Shown piece after piece: positions 37,250 through 45,793 of a DNA stretch of 64,000 nt. Where the stretch lies: contig NZ_CP019788.1 in the NCBI RefSeq assembly GCF_002022665.1, positions 1,137,501-1,201,500 on the forward strand, read 5' to 3'. Position 1 is the stretch's first letter. Every line of letters starts with the position of its first letter. Origin of the DNA: Bartonella sp. JB63 (lineage in GTDB: Bacteria; Pseudomonadota; Alphaproteobacteria; Rhizobiales; Rhizobiaceae). Below the pieces are notes generated by a model that saw nothing but the letters and a program-made list of their open reading frames with translations, ran no database searches and had not been told where the DNA came from. The position numbers and the translations under genes were made by a program.

Positions 37250-37478
37250 ACTCTTGATCTTCGGGCATTGCACCTTTTCCATAGAGGATATAGCTCATAC
37301 TGACATTAATGGCATGACAGACATGATAGAGTGATTCAATCGTCGGCTCTTTTCCTTCAGAAAGGATTGAATGCAAATACCCGGCCCCTTTGCCTGCAGC
37401 AAGCGAAATAGACCGTTTTGATCGTCCACTTTTTTGAAGCGCTTCCTGCAATCTTTGACGCCAACCATCAATATTCAT
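37161..37478 (-). CDS. HTH (Cro/CI-type) phage repressor
   Basis: The 105-residue protein has a helix-turn-helix (SKRSISLAAGKGAGYLHSILSEGKEPTIESLYHVCHA; residues about 18-55). A short helical C-terminal part (SPEERKAILTLLRR) follows, with no peptidase domain, so it would not be cleaved by RecA. It faces the replication genes across a 420-base gap, the arrangement of a phage immunity switch. It is the only regulator seen in either phage block and a candidate control point for replication from this module. Confidence 0.9.
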   Translation of the reverse strand: MNIDGWRQRLQEALQKSGRSKRSISLAAGKGAGYLHSILSEGKEPTIESLYHVCHAINVSMSYILYGKGAMPEDQEFIDLVLQVSPEERKAILTLLRRPPDGEKT

Positions 37479-37899
37479 AGTCTCACCTTATAGCCTGTCT
37501 TAAAAAATATGTTCCATAATAAAATTTGACTTGCTTTATCTTCTAAAGAGGATAAAATTAAAACTTTCATTTATTGGAGGGCTTATCATATTTTATTTTT
37601 TCATCAAAAAACACAGCATCAGCCCAGGGCTAGACAGGAATTTCTCAAAAACCCGTGTATTGTTTCTTCATCCTCTTTAATTTTACCCTTTAATACAACC
37701 TCAAATTGCAATTCTCTAGATTCTGTATAATTGATGCGTTAATTTTAAGGAAATACACAAAAAAATAATCCTCTACCAGAATAAAACAGCAACATTTTTA
37801 AAATAGTCAATTTTATCAATGCACTTTGAGAACTCTCACAATACATTTTTTGCTTTTTACTGCTTTATCCCAGATTGAAAAAAGAAAGTTTATTGAACC
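37479..37899. promoter_or_regulatory. Divergent control region and candidate replication origin
   Basis: This 420-base AT-rich region separates the repressor from the replication genes. AAAGAGGAT occurs on the plus strand (37546-37554) and on the minus strand (37678-37670), each near a TAAAATTAAA word (37554-37563 on plus; the minus copy ends at 37688), suggesting operator sites. No clear DnaA box was found. In Bartonella the phage-derived run-off replication origin is described from such a region; the exact origin is not determinable here. Confidence 0.4.
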
Positions 37900-38772
37900 A
37901 TGAAACAACTTTTATACTCAGAATTTCCTGATTATGAATCATCGATACTTCCTTATGTTTGTTGGTACCAGAATGATTTTCTTGGTGGAGTTCGTGGAAT
38001 GCGAGCACATGAAATTGGCATTTACACGATTCTTTTGAATGAAATGTACGCGCGAGGCCGTCCTTTAGATTTATCGGTAGAACGTTTAGCGCGTCTTTGT
38101 GGTTGTGACAAGCGGACTTTTGAAGGTGTTTTAGAGATGTTGATAACGGAGGGGAAAATATTAAACCTGGCCAGTGGATTGTGGAATGCGCGCTGTGAAA
38201 CTGTTTTTCATGAGCGTACAAAATTGCTTGAAAAAAAATCCTATGCTGGTCGTTCTTCAGCAAAAAAACGTAAGAAAATCAATGACCAATTTCAACATTT
38301 GTTTAACACCTCTCCACCAGATGCTGAACATAACTCAGAAGCTCAGAAAGCAGAAGAAAAAGAAACACCAATAGGTGTTTCACAAAAGAAATATTCTTCA
38401 GTTGTTTCTTCTGACTCTTTTTGTGATGTTTCTTCCCTTAAAAAAGCGACGCAGGGGTCTCGTCTTCCATCTGATTGGCGTGCTGATATTGCAGCAGCGA
38501 TTTCGGAAGGTCTCAGTGAAGAGCAAGCGCATTGGCAAGAAAAAAAATTTCGTGATTATTGGCAAGCGAAAAGTGGCAAAGAGGCTATGAAGGTTGATTG
38601 GTCAGCCACTTGGCGCAATTGGTACCGCCGTGAAATTGAGCGTTTAAAAGAAAATGATCAACGGCTTTTAGTTTTGTCTTCGGCAACTTTTTCAGCACAC
38701 TCTTCATCTCCCTTGGGCAGAGCTAATGAAGAAATCCTTTACAGCAACCTTATCAATTATCAGGTTGGTTAA
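37900..38772 (+). CDS. DUF1376 phage replisome organiser-like protein
   Basis: This 290-residue protein starts with a DUF1376 winged-helix domain (PYVCWYQNDFLGGVRGMRAHEIGIYTILL quoted in part: CWYQNDFLGGVRGM, then LARLCGCDKRTFEGVLEMLI). After a polar linker it ends with a DnaT-like segment: LPSDWRADI, HWQEKKFRDYWQAKSG and DWSATWRNWYRRE. Such proteins bind the phage origin and load the helicase encoded next. It is followed one base later by the primase-helicase gene. Confidence 0.88.
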   Translation: MKQLLYSEFPDYESSILPYVCWYQNDFLGGVRGMRAHEIGIYTILLNEMYARGRPLDLSVERLARLCGCDKRTFEGVLEMLITEGKILNLASGLWNARCETVFHERTKLLEKKSYAGRSSAKKRKKINDQFQHLFNTSPPDAEHNSEAQKAEEKETPIGVSQKKYSSVVSSDSFCDVSSLKKATQGSRLPSDWRADIAAAISEGLSEEQAHWQEKKFRDYWQAKSGKEAMKVDWSATWRNWYRREIERLKENDQRLLVLSSATFSAHSSSPLGRANEEILYSNLINYQVG

Positions 38773-38773
38773 A

Positions 38774-40690
38774 ATGAGCACACTTTTTGAAATTAAACAA
38801 AGACTAACTGCCCAAGCGGGTTCTATTGCAGAAATGCTTCTTCCACAAGGTCGCAAACAGGGCAATTCCTGGGTTGTTGGGAATATCCGCGGTGAAGCAG
38901 GACAAAGCCTATCAATCAGCTTAAGCGGTAGTAAAGCAGGTCTTTGGTATGATTTTGCTGAAGGCAGCGGCGGCGATCTTCTTGACCTATGGTGTGGTGT
39001 TAAAGGGATCAGCCTTTCCCAAGCACTTGATGAAGCGCGCGCTTATCTCAATCTTTCTCGTCCCAAGCCTTTTATGGCTCCCCGCCATCAGTATCGTTCA
39101 CCCTCTATTCCCAAAGCCAACATGCCTCAACATCAGGTTAAAACATATTTGCACAAAAAGCGTCATATTCCACTTGAAATTTTACAACGATACCAAATTG
39201 GAGAAGAGGGCAATAAAATTATTTTTCCTTTTTATAAGCCAAATGGCACCCTTGCTCTAGTGAAAGAGCGCTTAGCCGAAGACGGTGCAAAGGCAAAACC
39301 GACTCTTTCTCAGTGTGAGCCGATTCTCTTTGGCTGGCAAGCTTTGTCCTCCAAAGAACGTGCTTCAACGGATCGAACCCTGGTTATCACCGAAGGAGAG
39401 ATTGACGCTCTTTCTTTAGCGACCTATGGCTATCCAGCTGTTTCAGTTCCCTTTGGCGGAGGAAAGGGGGGCAAACAAAATTGGATTGAGAATGAATTTG
39501 ATCATTTAGAATCCTTTGAAACCATTTTTTTAGCCACAGATATGGATGCATCGGGGGAAGAAGCAGCTTTTGAGATTGCTCATCGCCTTGGTCGTCATCG
39601 TTGTTATCGCGTCCAGCTTCCTGGCAAAGATGCGAACGCGTGTTTACAAGCAGGTGTTGACGCTTCCATTATCCAAGAAGCTTTTTTACAGGCTCAAAGC
39701 TTTACGCCAAAGGGGTTACGTCATGCTTTGGATTATAAAGAGCAAGTAATCAACTTATTTTATCCTCCTGCAGAACAGCATCTTGGCTATACGATTCCCT
39801 ATCCCCAATTGAATGGTAAGCTTTATTTTCGCCCTGCAGAATTGACCCTGTGGAGTGGGGCCAGTGGTGCAGGTAAAAGTCAACTTTTATCAGATTGCAT
39901 TCCCCATTGGATTGAGCAAAAAAGCCGTCTTTGCTTAGCTTCTCTTGAAATGAAAGGCGAACAATCTTTGCGTCGTTTAACGAAGCAAACGGGTGGAACC
40001 GACCAACCAACGAAAGAAATGATTGAACGTATTCTTCATTTTTTAGATGCAGGTCTTATTCTGTATGAACATGTAGGCAAATCAAGCGTTGACACTTTAC
40101 TAGATGTTTTTGACTATTGCCGTGCAAAATATGGCTGTGACCAGTTTATTATTGACAGTCTGATGCGTCTTGGGATCTCTTCTGATGACTATGCTGGGCA
40201 AGAAAAAGCTGTTTACAAAATCGTTGATTGGGCTATCTTAAACGCTGTTCACATTCATCTTGTAGCGCATACGCGCAAAAGTGGTTTAGAAAAGGATATT
40301 CCCGGCACAGAAGACATTAAAGGCGCCTCAGAAATTGGTGCAAATGCTTTTAATATTATCACCATTTGGCGTAATCGGTCTTTAGAAGATAAAATTTTTT
40401 CCGCTCATCAACCAGAAGAAAAAGCAAACTTAACGCAACGTCCAGGTGTCATTATGAATATCGCCAAACAACGCTCTGGTGATTTTGAAGGGAAAATCGG
40501 TCTCTGGTTTGACCCCAAAACTTACCGTTATCGTTGTTCTTCTTCTGCTTCATCGACTCTGCGACGCTATATTGAACGCGACCACAACAGTTCTTTGAAA
40601 CCAAAAGAAAGCTATCCCTCCCCTCACATATTGCATCATTTCCCTACATCTCCTCCACCACAAGAATCTCCTTCTTTTTCCCCTCCATGA
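38774..40690 (+). CDS. Phage primase-helicase (TOPRIM plus RecA/DnaB-like domain)
   Basis: The start at 38774 directly follows the organiser stop and gives 638 residues. The N-terminal part binds template (GLWYDFAEGSGGDLLDLW). A TOPRIM domain follows at about 225-310 (LVITEGEIDALSLATYGYP, FLATDMDASGEEAA), then a helicase core with Walker A SGASGAGKSQL and DQFIIDSLMRL as Walker B. This is a twinkle/gp4-type fused primase-helicase. It would drive replication from this locus, which fits an active phage-derived origin. Confidence 0.95.
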   Translation: MSTLFEIKQRLTAQAGSIAEMLLPQGRKQGNSWVVGNIRGEAGQSLSISLSGSKAGLWYDFAEGSGGDLLDLWCGVKGISLSQALDEARAYLNLSRPKPFMAPRHQYRSPSIPKANMPQHQVKTYLHKKRHIPLEILQRYQIGEEGNKIIFPFYKPNGTLALVKERLAEDGAKAKPTLSQCEPILFGWQALSSKERASTDRTLVITEGEIDALSLATYGYPAVSVPFGGGKGGKQNWIENEFDHLESFETIFLATDMDASGEEAAFEIAHRLGRHRCYRVQLPGKDANACLQAGVDASIIQEAFLQAQSFTPKGLRHALDYKEQVINLFYPPAEQHLGYTIPYPQLNGKLYFRPAELTLWSGASGAGKSQLLSDCIPHWIEQKSRLCLASLEMKGEQSLRRLTKQTGGTDQPTKEMIERILHFLDAGLILYEHVGKSSVDTLLDVFDYCRAKYGCDQFIIDSLMRLGISSDDYAGQEKAVYKIVDWAILNAVHIHLVAHTRKSGLEKDIPGTEDIKGASEIGANAFNIITIWRNRSLEDKIFSAHQPEEKANLTQRPGVIMNIAKQRSGDFEGKIGLWFDPKTYRYRCSSSASSTLRRYIERDHNSSLKPKESYPSPHILHHFPTSPPPQESPSFSPP

Positions 40691-40882
40691 CCTTTTTCCT
40701 CTCCATTGACCTTTCTCGACAAATAATAACTCTTCAATACAAAAGAATCAGTCTCTTTAAAACAAGGCTTTAATCAATACCATTCCTTAAACCTTTCAAC
40801 CTCTTTTACCCTTACAGAAGCTCTTAATTTCAGTGCTTCTCTTATCAAACAAGAACACCCATCATCCTTGTAAGGAAACATC

Positions 40883-41488
40883 ATGACCCATCTACAAAAA
40901 ACAGGAAACACAATCCCCTCGACCAAAAAACACAAATCTTCGCGTCTCTTCTCCTCTATGTCCTTGCCCTGCAAAGAGCAACCGATTGGCCACTTAAAAA
41001 CGCGAGAAATAATGATTGAAACGAGCAATCCTTCCTTTCAATCCACATTACCAATCAACACCAAAAACCCACGCACAACCCTTGCTATTATCGATGCCCA
41101 CAGCCGCCCCATTGCTCTTTTATATAAGAAAGGACATATCAACCAAGCGCAATACAAAGCAGCAGAACGCTTTTATATTTACTGGCGTCAATGCCAAGGT
41201 GATACACAAATGAGTCTTGATTTGACCGTTCAAAAAGTGGATAGCAGTCAGAGATATACCCACCCAATTGAAATACAAACAAACGCCCTCAAACACTTAC
41301 AAACGGTCAAGACCCACTTAGGTATTCTCGGGTATCGACTGGTTGAACAAGTCGTTGGTTATGATCAAGCATTTAAAGAATTAAGTCCTTCCAAACGCAA
41401 ACAAAATTCTCTTGCCGATCATTTACGAGATTGTTTAGACTTACTCGCTATCCACTGGGGCTATGTGAATCACGCGAGTACATCTTAG
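40883..41488 (+). CDS. DUF6456-like phage protein
   Basis: The 201-residue protein has a basic, disordered first 70 residues, then a helical domain: IALLYKKGHINQAQYKAAERFYIYW, HLGILGYRLVEQVVG, and LADHLRDCLDLLAIHWGY at the end. This resembles DUF6456, the C-terminal domain of some rhizobial HTH regulators. AAGGA lies 8 bases before the ATG. It is the last gene of the rightward replication operon and its role is unknown. Confidence 0.75.
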   Translation: MTHLQKTGNTIPSTKKHKSSRLFSSMSLPCKEQPIGHLKTREIMIETSNPSFQSTLPINTKNPRTTLAIIDAHSRPIALLYKKGHINQAQYKAAERFYIYWRQCQGDTQMSLDLTVQKVDSSQRYTHPIEIQTNALKHLQTVKTHLGILGYRLVEQVVGYDQAFKELSPSKRKQNSLADHLRDCLDLLAIHWGYVNHASTS

Positions 41489-41880
41489 CTCTTTGCAAAA
41501 AGCATGCATCACATCCTTTATCACCATCCCATAACACATCTTAGACTCACCATTTCATTCTTCCTATCCCTCTCTCTTCTCCTATTCTGTTCTTTCTGTC
41601 AGCACTTTCTCTGTATAAGCACTTTGTATGAGCATTTTCTTTTTAAAAATTCTTTTTTATAAAAAACTTTTTTGAGCGTCTCTTTTGACATTTCCCTCTC
41701 GAAGAGGGAATCTTTCAAACAGTGCTTCTTCTAAAAAGAAAAAAGGCCTCGAAGAGGGGCTTCATGAGCGTAAAATAAAGACTGACGAGCATCTTAACTC
41801 CACAATCTATGTTTAGAAATTTAAGAGGATATTATATTTAAAATAAAGGAATATTAAAATCAAAGGAATATAAGAGAGAC
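41489..41880. other. Right end of the replication module
   Basis: This 390-base stretch holds two G+C hairpins near 41692-41710 and 41743-41763 and no gene. It joins the phage module to tRNA-Leu. Confidence 0.5.
41692..41710 (+). terminator. Candidate terminator hairpin after the replication operon
   Basis: TTCCCTCT and AGAGGGAA form a perfect 8-bp stem around a 3-base CGA loop, followed by TCTTTC and no long T-run. A related imperfect hairpin (GGCCTC/GAGGGGC) follows at 41745. Similar CTCTTCGAGGAG words recur near 47862, so it could be a dispersed repeat instead. Confidence 0.45.
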
Positions 41881-41965
41881 TGGTGCGGGTGGTCGGACTC
41901 GAACCGACACTCCTCTCGGAACCAGATTTTGAGTCTGGCGCGTCTACCAGTTCCACCACACCCGC
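41881..41965 (-). tRNA. tRNA-Leu (CAA)
   Basis: An 85-base cloverleaf on the minus strand: acceptor GCGGGTG/CACCCGC, anticodon stem CAGA/TCTG with loop CTCAAAA (anticodon CAA), a long variable arm (GTTCCGAGAGGAGT), the GGTTCGAGTCC T-arm and encoded CCA. It closes the phage replication module on the right. Confidence 0.96.
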
Positions 41966-42135
41966 ACAACATATAATAAAGAACATACTTGTTCCCTCTT
42001 TTTTTGTACTATATAAAGAACGACAGATTCGTCAACATTAGACTTCTTTTTTTGTAAAAATTGACTATTTTTTGTCTCATTCAGACTTTCTAAAATCCTC
42101 TTAAACCTCTTTGCCTCTTTAAATTGTCGGAAGAA

Positions 42136-42747
42136 ATGATGATCTTTAACTCAGTAAAGCTTTGGACAATTTCACTAGCAAAGCGCCACACAGCGTCTTA
42201 TTGGCTTGGTTTTATTGCTTTTATTGAAAGCTTTATATTTTTTATCCCAGTAGATGTTTTGTATATTCCTTTAACAATTGTTCGTCCTCAAAAAGCGTAT
42301 TCCTATGCTTTTATTGCAACAATTTGTTCTGTTTTTGGGGGTATTGTTGGATGGTGTCTTGGTTATTTTACCTCTGATACGATTGTCAAACCTCTTTTAG
42401 AATTCACCAACCAATATGAAAATTTTCAAACATTACACAATGATACGACTCAAGAGTTTCTGGCAATATTACTGACTGTTTCTGGTCTCATACATCTTCC
42501 CCCCATCAAGATTACCACTCTTCTTGCAGGTGTTACACATTTTAATCTTTGGCTTTTTATTCTTCTCTGTATTCTTTCCCGTGGGATACGTTTTTATTTT
42601 TTTGCTTGGCTTATTCAGCGTTTTGGCTCTCAAGCGACCCACTGGCTTTCTCATCACTTTAAATGGCTTATGCCACTTGGTTTTCTTTTGTTTTTATTCA
42701 TTTATGGATTATACACTTTTTTTCTCAAACCATATTTTTCTTTTTAA
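42136..42747 (+). CDS. YqaA family membrane protein (DedA-like)
   Basis: The protein has about 203 residues from ATG 42136 (GGAAG upstream; frame open to 42124). It has four to five hydrophobic segments, with the DedA/VTT-type elements FIESFIFFIPVDVLYIPL, CSVFGGIVGWCLGYF, a reentrant-like SGLIHLPPIKITTLLAGV and LSRGIRFYFFAWLI. This pattern fits the YqaA subgroup; DedA-superfamily members act in lipid scrambling or transport. It precedes dsbB by 12 bases, a common rhizobial pairing. Confidence 0.88.
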   Translation: MMIFNSVKLWTISLAKRHTASYWLGFIAFIESFIFFIPVDVLYIPLTIVRPQKAYSYAFIATICSVFGGIVGWCLGYFTSDTIVKPLLEFTNQYENFQTLHNDTTQEFLAILLTVSGLIHLPPIKITTLLAGVTHFNLWLFILLCILSRGIRFYFFAWLIQRFGSQATHWLSHHFKWLMPLGFLLFLFIYGLYTFFLKPYFSF

Positions 42748-42759
42748 GGTGTACACGCA

Positions 42760-43323
42760 ATGACTTCTTCTCAATGTTTTTTCACCCAACATCTTCACTG
42801 TACATTTAGTGATAAAGAAAAAAAAATATGGATTTTTATCCTCACCGTTTTTCTGTTCATTCCCATTAGTATCGCCCTTGCTTTTGAATATATTAGAGGC
42901 ATTCTTCCCTGTCAGTTGTGCATTATCGAACGGCTTCCTCACTATGGTTCTCTTATATTTGCAGGTGTTGCTGGCTTATCAATACGATTTTTCCCCTACT
43001 CTGTTTGGATACGGTCTTTATTCTGGGGAATTTTTATATTCATGACCATCAGCTTTATCTTAGCAGTCTACCACGCAGGCGCTGAATATCATTTTTGGAA
43101 CATTCCAAACAATTGTATTTCGTCCTCTAACATGACCGTAAAAGATGCTTCTCAACTCTTAAATCAATTAAACACTCTTCAACCTCCTTCCTGTAATCAA
43201 GCAGCAGGATATTTTTTATTTCTCTCCTTTGCCGGATGGAACGCTGTTGCTAGTTTATTGTTGATGTTGATAAGCCTATTTGTTGCTTCAAAAGGCATTC
43301 TCGCTCAACATCCTAAACCATAA
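42760..43323 (+). CDS. dsbB: Disulphide bond formation protein DsbB
   Basis: The 187-residue inner-membrane protein has four transmembrane helices. The first cysteine pair is C51-C54 in PCQLCIIERLPH, and a second periplasmic pair lies in NNCISSS and PPSCNQ. DsbB reoxidises DsbA by passing electrons to quinone. The GAEYHFW segment before the second pair is typical. It is the second gene of the yqaA-dsbB pair. Confidence 0.92.
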   Translation: MTSSQCFFTQHLHCTFSDKEKKIWIFILTVFLFIPISIALAFEYIRGILPCQLCIIERLPHYGSLIFAGVAGLSIRFFPYSVWIRSLFWGIFIFMTISFILAVYHAGAEYHFWNIPNNCISSSNMTVKDASQLLNQLNTLQPPSCNQAAGYFLFLSFAGWNAVASLLLMLISLFVASKGILAQHPKP

Positions 43324-43587
43324 ATAATATAAAGGGAGAGGCATCGAACACAAAAAAAATCCCAAACTTCTCAAGTGTTCTTCTTCATCACCTAAAAGCT
43401 TCCATTCCAAAAACCCTCAACTCCAAAAACTCCACTTTAGCAGCATCCTCACCCTAACAAGAGTCTTCTTCTTAAATCTTCATCCTAAAATACCATTTCA
43501 CTTATGCTTCCCAATCACTAATCTTGGAACTTACCTTAGGCCTTTTTTCGCAAAGAAAATTTTACTCCGAAAGAAATAAATTCTGCA

Positions 43588-43632
43588 TTGACTTTCATTA
43601 TTTTAATTTTTATATTTTAGAATAGTTCTAAA
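43588..43632 (+). promoter_or_regulatory. Promoter with Irr box (iron control element) for the mbfA-like gene
   Basis: TTGACT (43588-43593), a 17-base spacer and TATATT (43611-43616) form a strong housekeeping promoter. A perfect 17-bp palindrome TTTAGAA-TAG-TTCTAAA (43616-43632) overlaps the -10 and start site. That is the Irr box/ICE consensus of alphaproteobacteria, placed for repression. The rest of 43324-43587 shows no gene. Confidence 0.85.
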
Positions 43633-43656
43633 TGAATTATATGAGTCTGAGTCACA

Positions 43657-44463
43657 ATGTTCAAGAGCTCCTCTCCTCCTATGTCGCAAAAGGCTTGCTC
43701 CTCTTGCACCGCGCAAGAGATTGTTGCTCATGCTACCCAGTTAAAAAAAGACCACGCTGCACTATATTTAAAATATGCAAAAGCATTAGAATCATCTTGT
43801 CCCAACCAAGCTTTGATTCTCACAACAATGGGCCACAATGAACTCGAACATCATAAGCAACTCCTTGACCTTTCATGTCATATGAATTCGGGAACCTCGA
43901 ATTCATCACTTGACAATTCTCTTTTTTCATCCTTTTCTCCTGCCTCTCCCCCTTCTCATCCCTTTGAAGAGACAGATCAATCTGCCCTCACGCCTCATCA
44001 AAAGAAGACTCTTTTAACGTGGATTCAACCGGGTCTTGCCGGATTAATGGATGGTTCCATTTCAACGCTTGCTCCTATTTTTGCAGCAGCTTTTGCCACG
44101 GGTGACACCTATAAAACTTTTCTAGTGGGTCTTTCAGCATCGATCGGAGCTGGTCTTTCGATGGGCTTTACAGAAGCGCTTCACGATGATGGTAAATTAT
44201 CCGGTCGTGGCTCTCCCGTAAAAAGAGGGATTGCTTGTGGTCTGATGACAATGCTTGGTGGCTTAGGCCATACTATCCCTTATTTGATTGACTCTTTTCT
44301 CTTAGCAACACTTATTGCTTTCATTATTGTATTTTTAGAGTTAGGGGTCATTGTTTGGATTCAAAATAAATTCATGTCGACCCCCTTGCGGCGTGCCTCT
44401 CTTCAGATTATTCTCGGCGGTGCTTTAGTATTTGCCACGGGGATTTTTATCGGCACAATCTGA
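43657..44463 (+). CDS. mbfA: MbfA-like iron exporter (VIT1 domain with short ferritin-like N-terminus)
   Basis: The 268-residue protein ends in a VIT1/CCC1-type transporter domain (residues about 125-268): PGLAGLMDGSISTLAPIFAAAFATG, IGAGLSMGFTEALHDDG, and three more helices. The N-terminal 85 residues hold part of a ferritin-like helix pair with NELEHHKQLL (ExxH). MbfA of rhizobia has a full ferritin-like domain of about 150 residues and exports Fe2+. This one looks shortened. The Irr box upstream supports an iron-efflux role. A second start at 43678 is possible. Confidence 0.88.
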   Translation: MFKSSSPPMSQKACSSCTAQEIVAHATQLKKDHAALYLKYAKALESSCPNQALILTTMGHNELEHHKQLLDLSCHMNSGTSNSSLDNSLFSSFSPASPPSHPFEETDQSALTPHQKKTLLTWIQPGLAGLMDGSISTLAPIFAAAFATGDTYKTFLVGLSASIGAGLSMGFTEALHDDGKLSGRGSPVKRGIACGLMTMLGGLGHTIPYLIDSFLLATLIAFIIVFLELGVIVWIQNKFMSTPLRRASLQIILGGALVFATGIFIGTI

Positions 44464-44572
44464 TTCAAAAACATAGAATCCCTTTGTTTCACGCAATCAT
44501 TGTATCCGCTTGTTTTGTAAAAGGGCTTTTGTTAGGATGGGTATCTGATTTATCTGTTGGAGATTCCTTGCC

Positions 44573-45124
44573 ATGTCTTATTCTTCAAATACTCCTCCTC
44601 TGTCTCCTCAGAAAGATGCTTTTTCTCATCTTGTACAAAAACTCCCTTTACGGATCCAACGCCTTAACCATGGACAAGGGCTTGACCTTCCCCATTATGC
44701 AACAGTGGGTTCTGCAGGCCTTGATCTACGTGCTGCTCTTGCCCCAGAAGAAACTGTGAATCTCGCACCGGGACAGCGTATTCTAATACCAACTGGTTTT
44801 ATCTTTCATCTTCTTCCAGGCTATGAAGCACAAATCCGTCCACGATCCGGTCTTGCTTTAAAGCATGGTATTACCTGCCTGAATACTCCGGGAACAATCG
44901 ATAGCGATTATCTTGGTGAAGTTAAAGTTCTTCTGATCAATTTGGGACAAGAAAACTTTTCCATTCAGCGTGGTATGCGCATCGCACAAACGGTCATTGC
45001 TCCAGTTATCCAGGTTGATGTACATGAATTTGACCCAGATCAAGAAGAGCTTTTTTTTACTTCTTCTCAAACCACTCCACACTCTCGCGGTACAGGAGGT
45101 TTTGGCTCAACAGGACAAGAATGA
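44573..45124 (+). CDS. dut: dUTP diphosphatase
   Basis: The 183-residue trimeric dUTPase has all five family motifs in order: [54 protein letters not shown] and the C-terminal [10 protein letters not shown] arm. It hydrolyses dUTP to dUMP, keeping uracil out of DNA and supplying thymidylate synthesis. It is about 30 residues longer at the N-terminus than E. coli Dut. Confidence 0.97.
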   Translation: MSYSSNTPPLSPQKDAFSHLVQKLPLRIQRLNHGQGLDLPHYATVGSAGLDLRAALAPEETVNLAPGQRILIPTGFIFHLLPGYEAQIRPRSGLALKHGITCLNTPGTIDSDYLGEVKVLLINLGQENFSIQRGMRIAQTVIAPVIQVDVHEFDPDQEELFFTSSQTTPHSRGTGGFGSTGQE

Positions 45125-45316
45125 CACGATCACTCGCTTTTCTTTAGGGAACCAATATCTCGCCACATACTTCCATTACGCATCACAAGGCATAAGATAC
45201 CACGTGCCTCAACACACTCAGACACAAGCTCCACTCCCCCCGATACACATCTGAAACACAGACTCAAAACATCCCAACCACGAATCCAGCCCACACCAAG
45301 CTCTAAAATATGTTCT

Positions 45317-45793
45317 TTAATCATCATCCTCGAAAGAATCGCTTATCACATTACTATGAGAAATTTTTTCTGTTTTTTGGAGTCCTACAAGACCGATTTT
45401 GGTATATCCAACCATTCGAATTTGATTGAGTAGATCCACAACAGCTCCATAATCGATTTCACTATCTGCTCGAATTAAAATTTTTGTTTCGAAATTGCGT
45501 TGTGTTTCCTGCAATAACAGATCAACAAACTCTGTTTTATCCGTTTGATTTTTTCCAATATAAAGAATGTGATTTTTTTGTAAGGTAATATAGAGCGGTT
45601 TGTCTGTTTGATCAGCAACAGGGGCTTGAGTGAAAGTAGGGAGCTGAACAGGCAGAATCGACGTTGCCAAAGGTGCAGTCACCATAAAAACAATCAACAA
45701 CACTAATATTACATCAATAAAAGGTGTTATATTGATCTCGCTATAAAGGCTCTCTTCATTGGTTTCCCAATTATCATAATGATCTGTTTTCAT
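45317..45793 (-). CDS. exbD: ExbD biopolymer transport protein
   Basis: This 158-residue single-pass protein has the ExbD/TolR helix with the essential Asp in EINITPFIDVILVLLIVFMV, then the periplasmic domain with RADSEIDYGAVVDLLNQIR. It forms the proton-driven motor with ExbB to energise TonB. It overlaps exbB by 20 bases. No tonB follows within the window. Confidence 0.9.
   Translation of the reverse strand: MKTDHYDNWETNEESLYSEINITPFIDVILVLLIVFMVTAPLATSILPVQLPTFTQAPVADQTDKPLYITLQKNHILYIGKNQTDKTEFVDLLLQETQRNFETKILIRADSEIDYGAVVDLLNQIRMVGYTKIGLVGLQKTEKISHSNVISDSFEDDD

Noticed and set aside
45130..45327. 65-codon minus frame downstream of exbD, considered as tonB remnant
   Set aside because: No proline-rich linker, membrane helix or TonB C-terminal motif.
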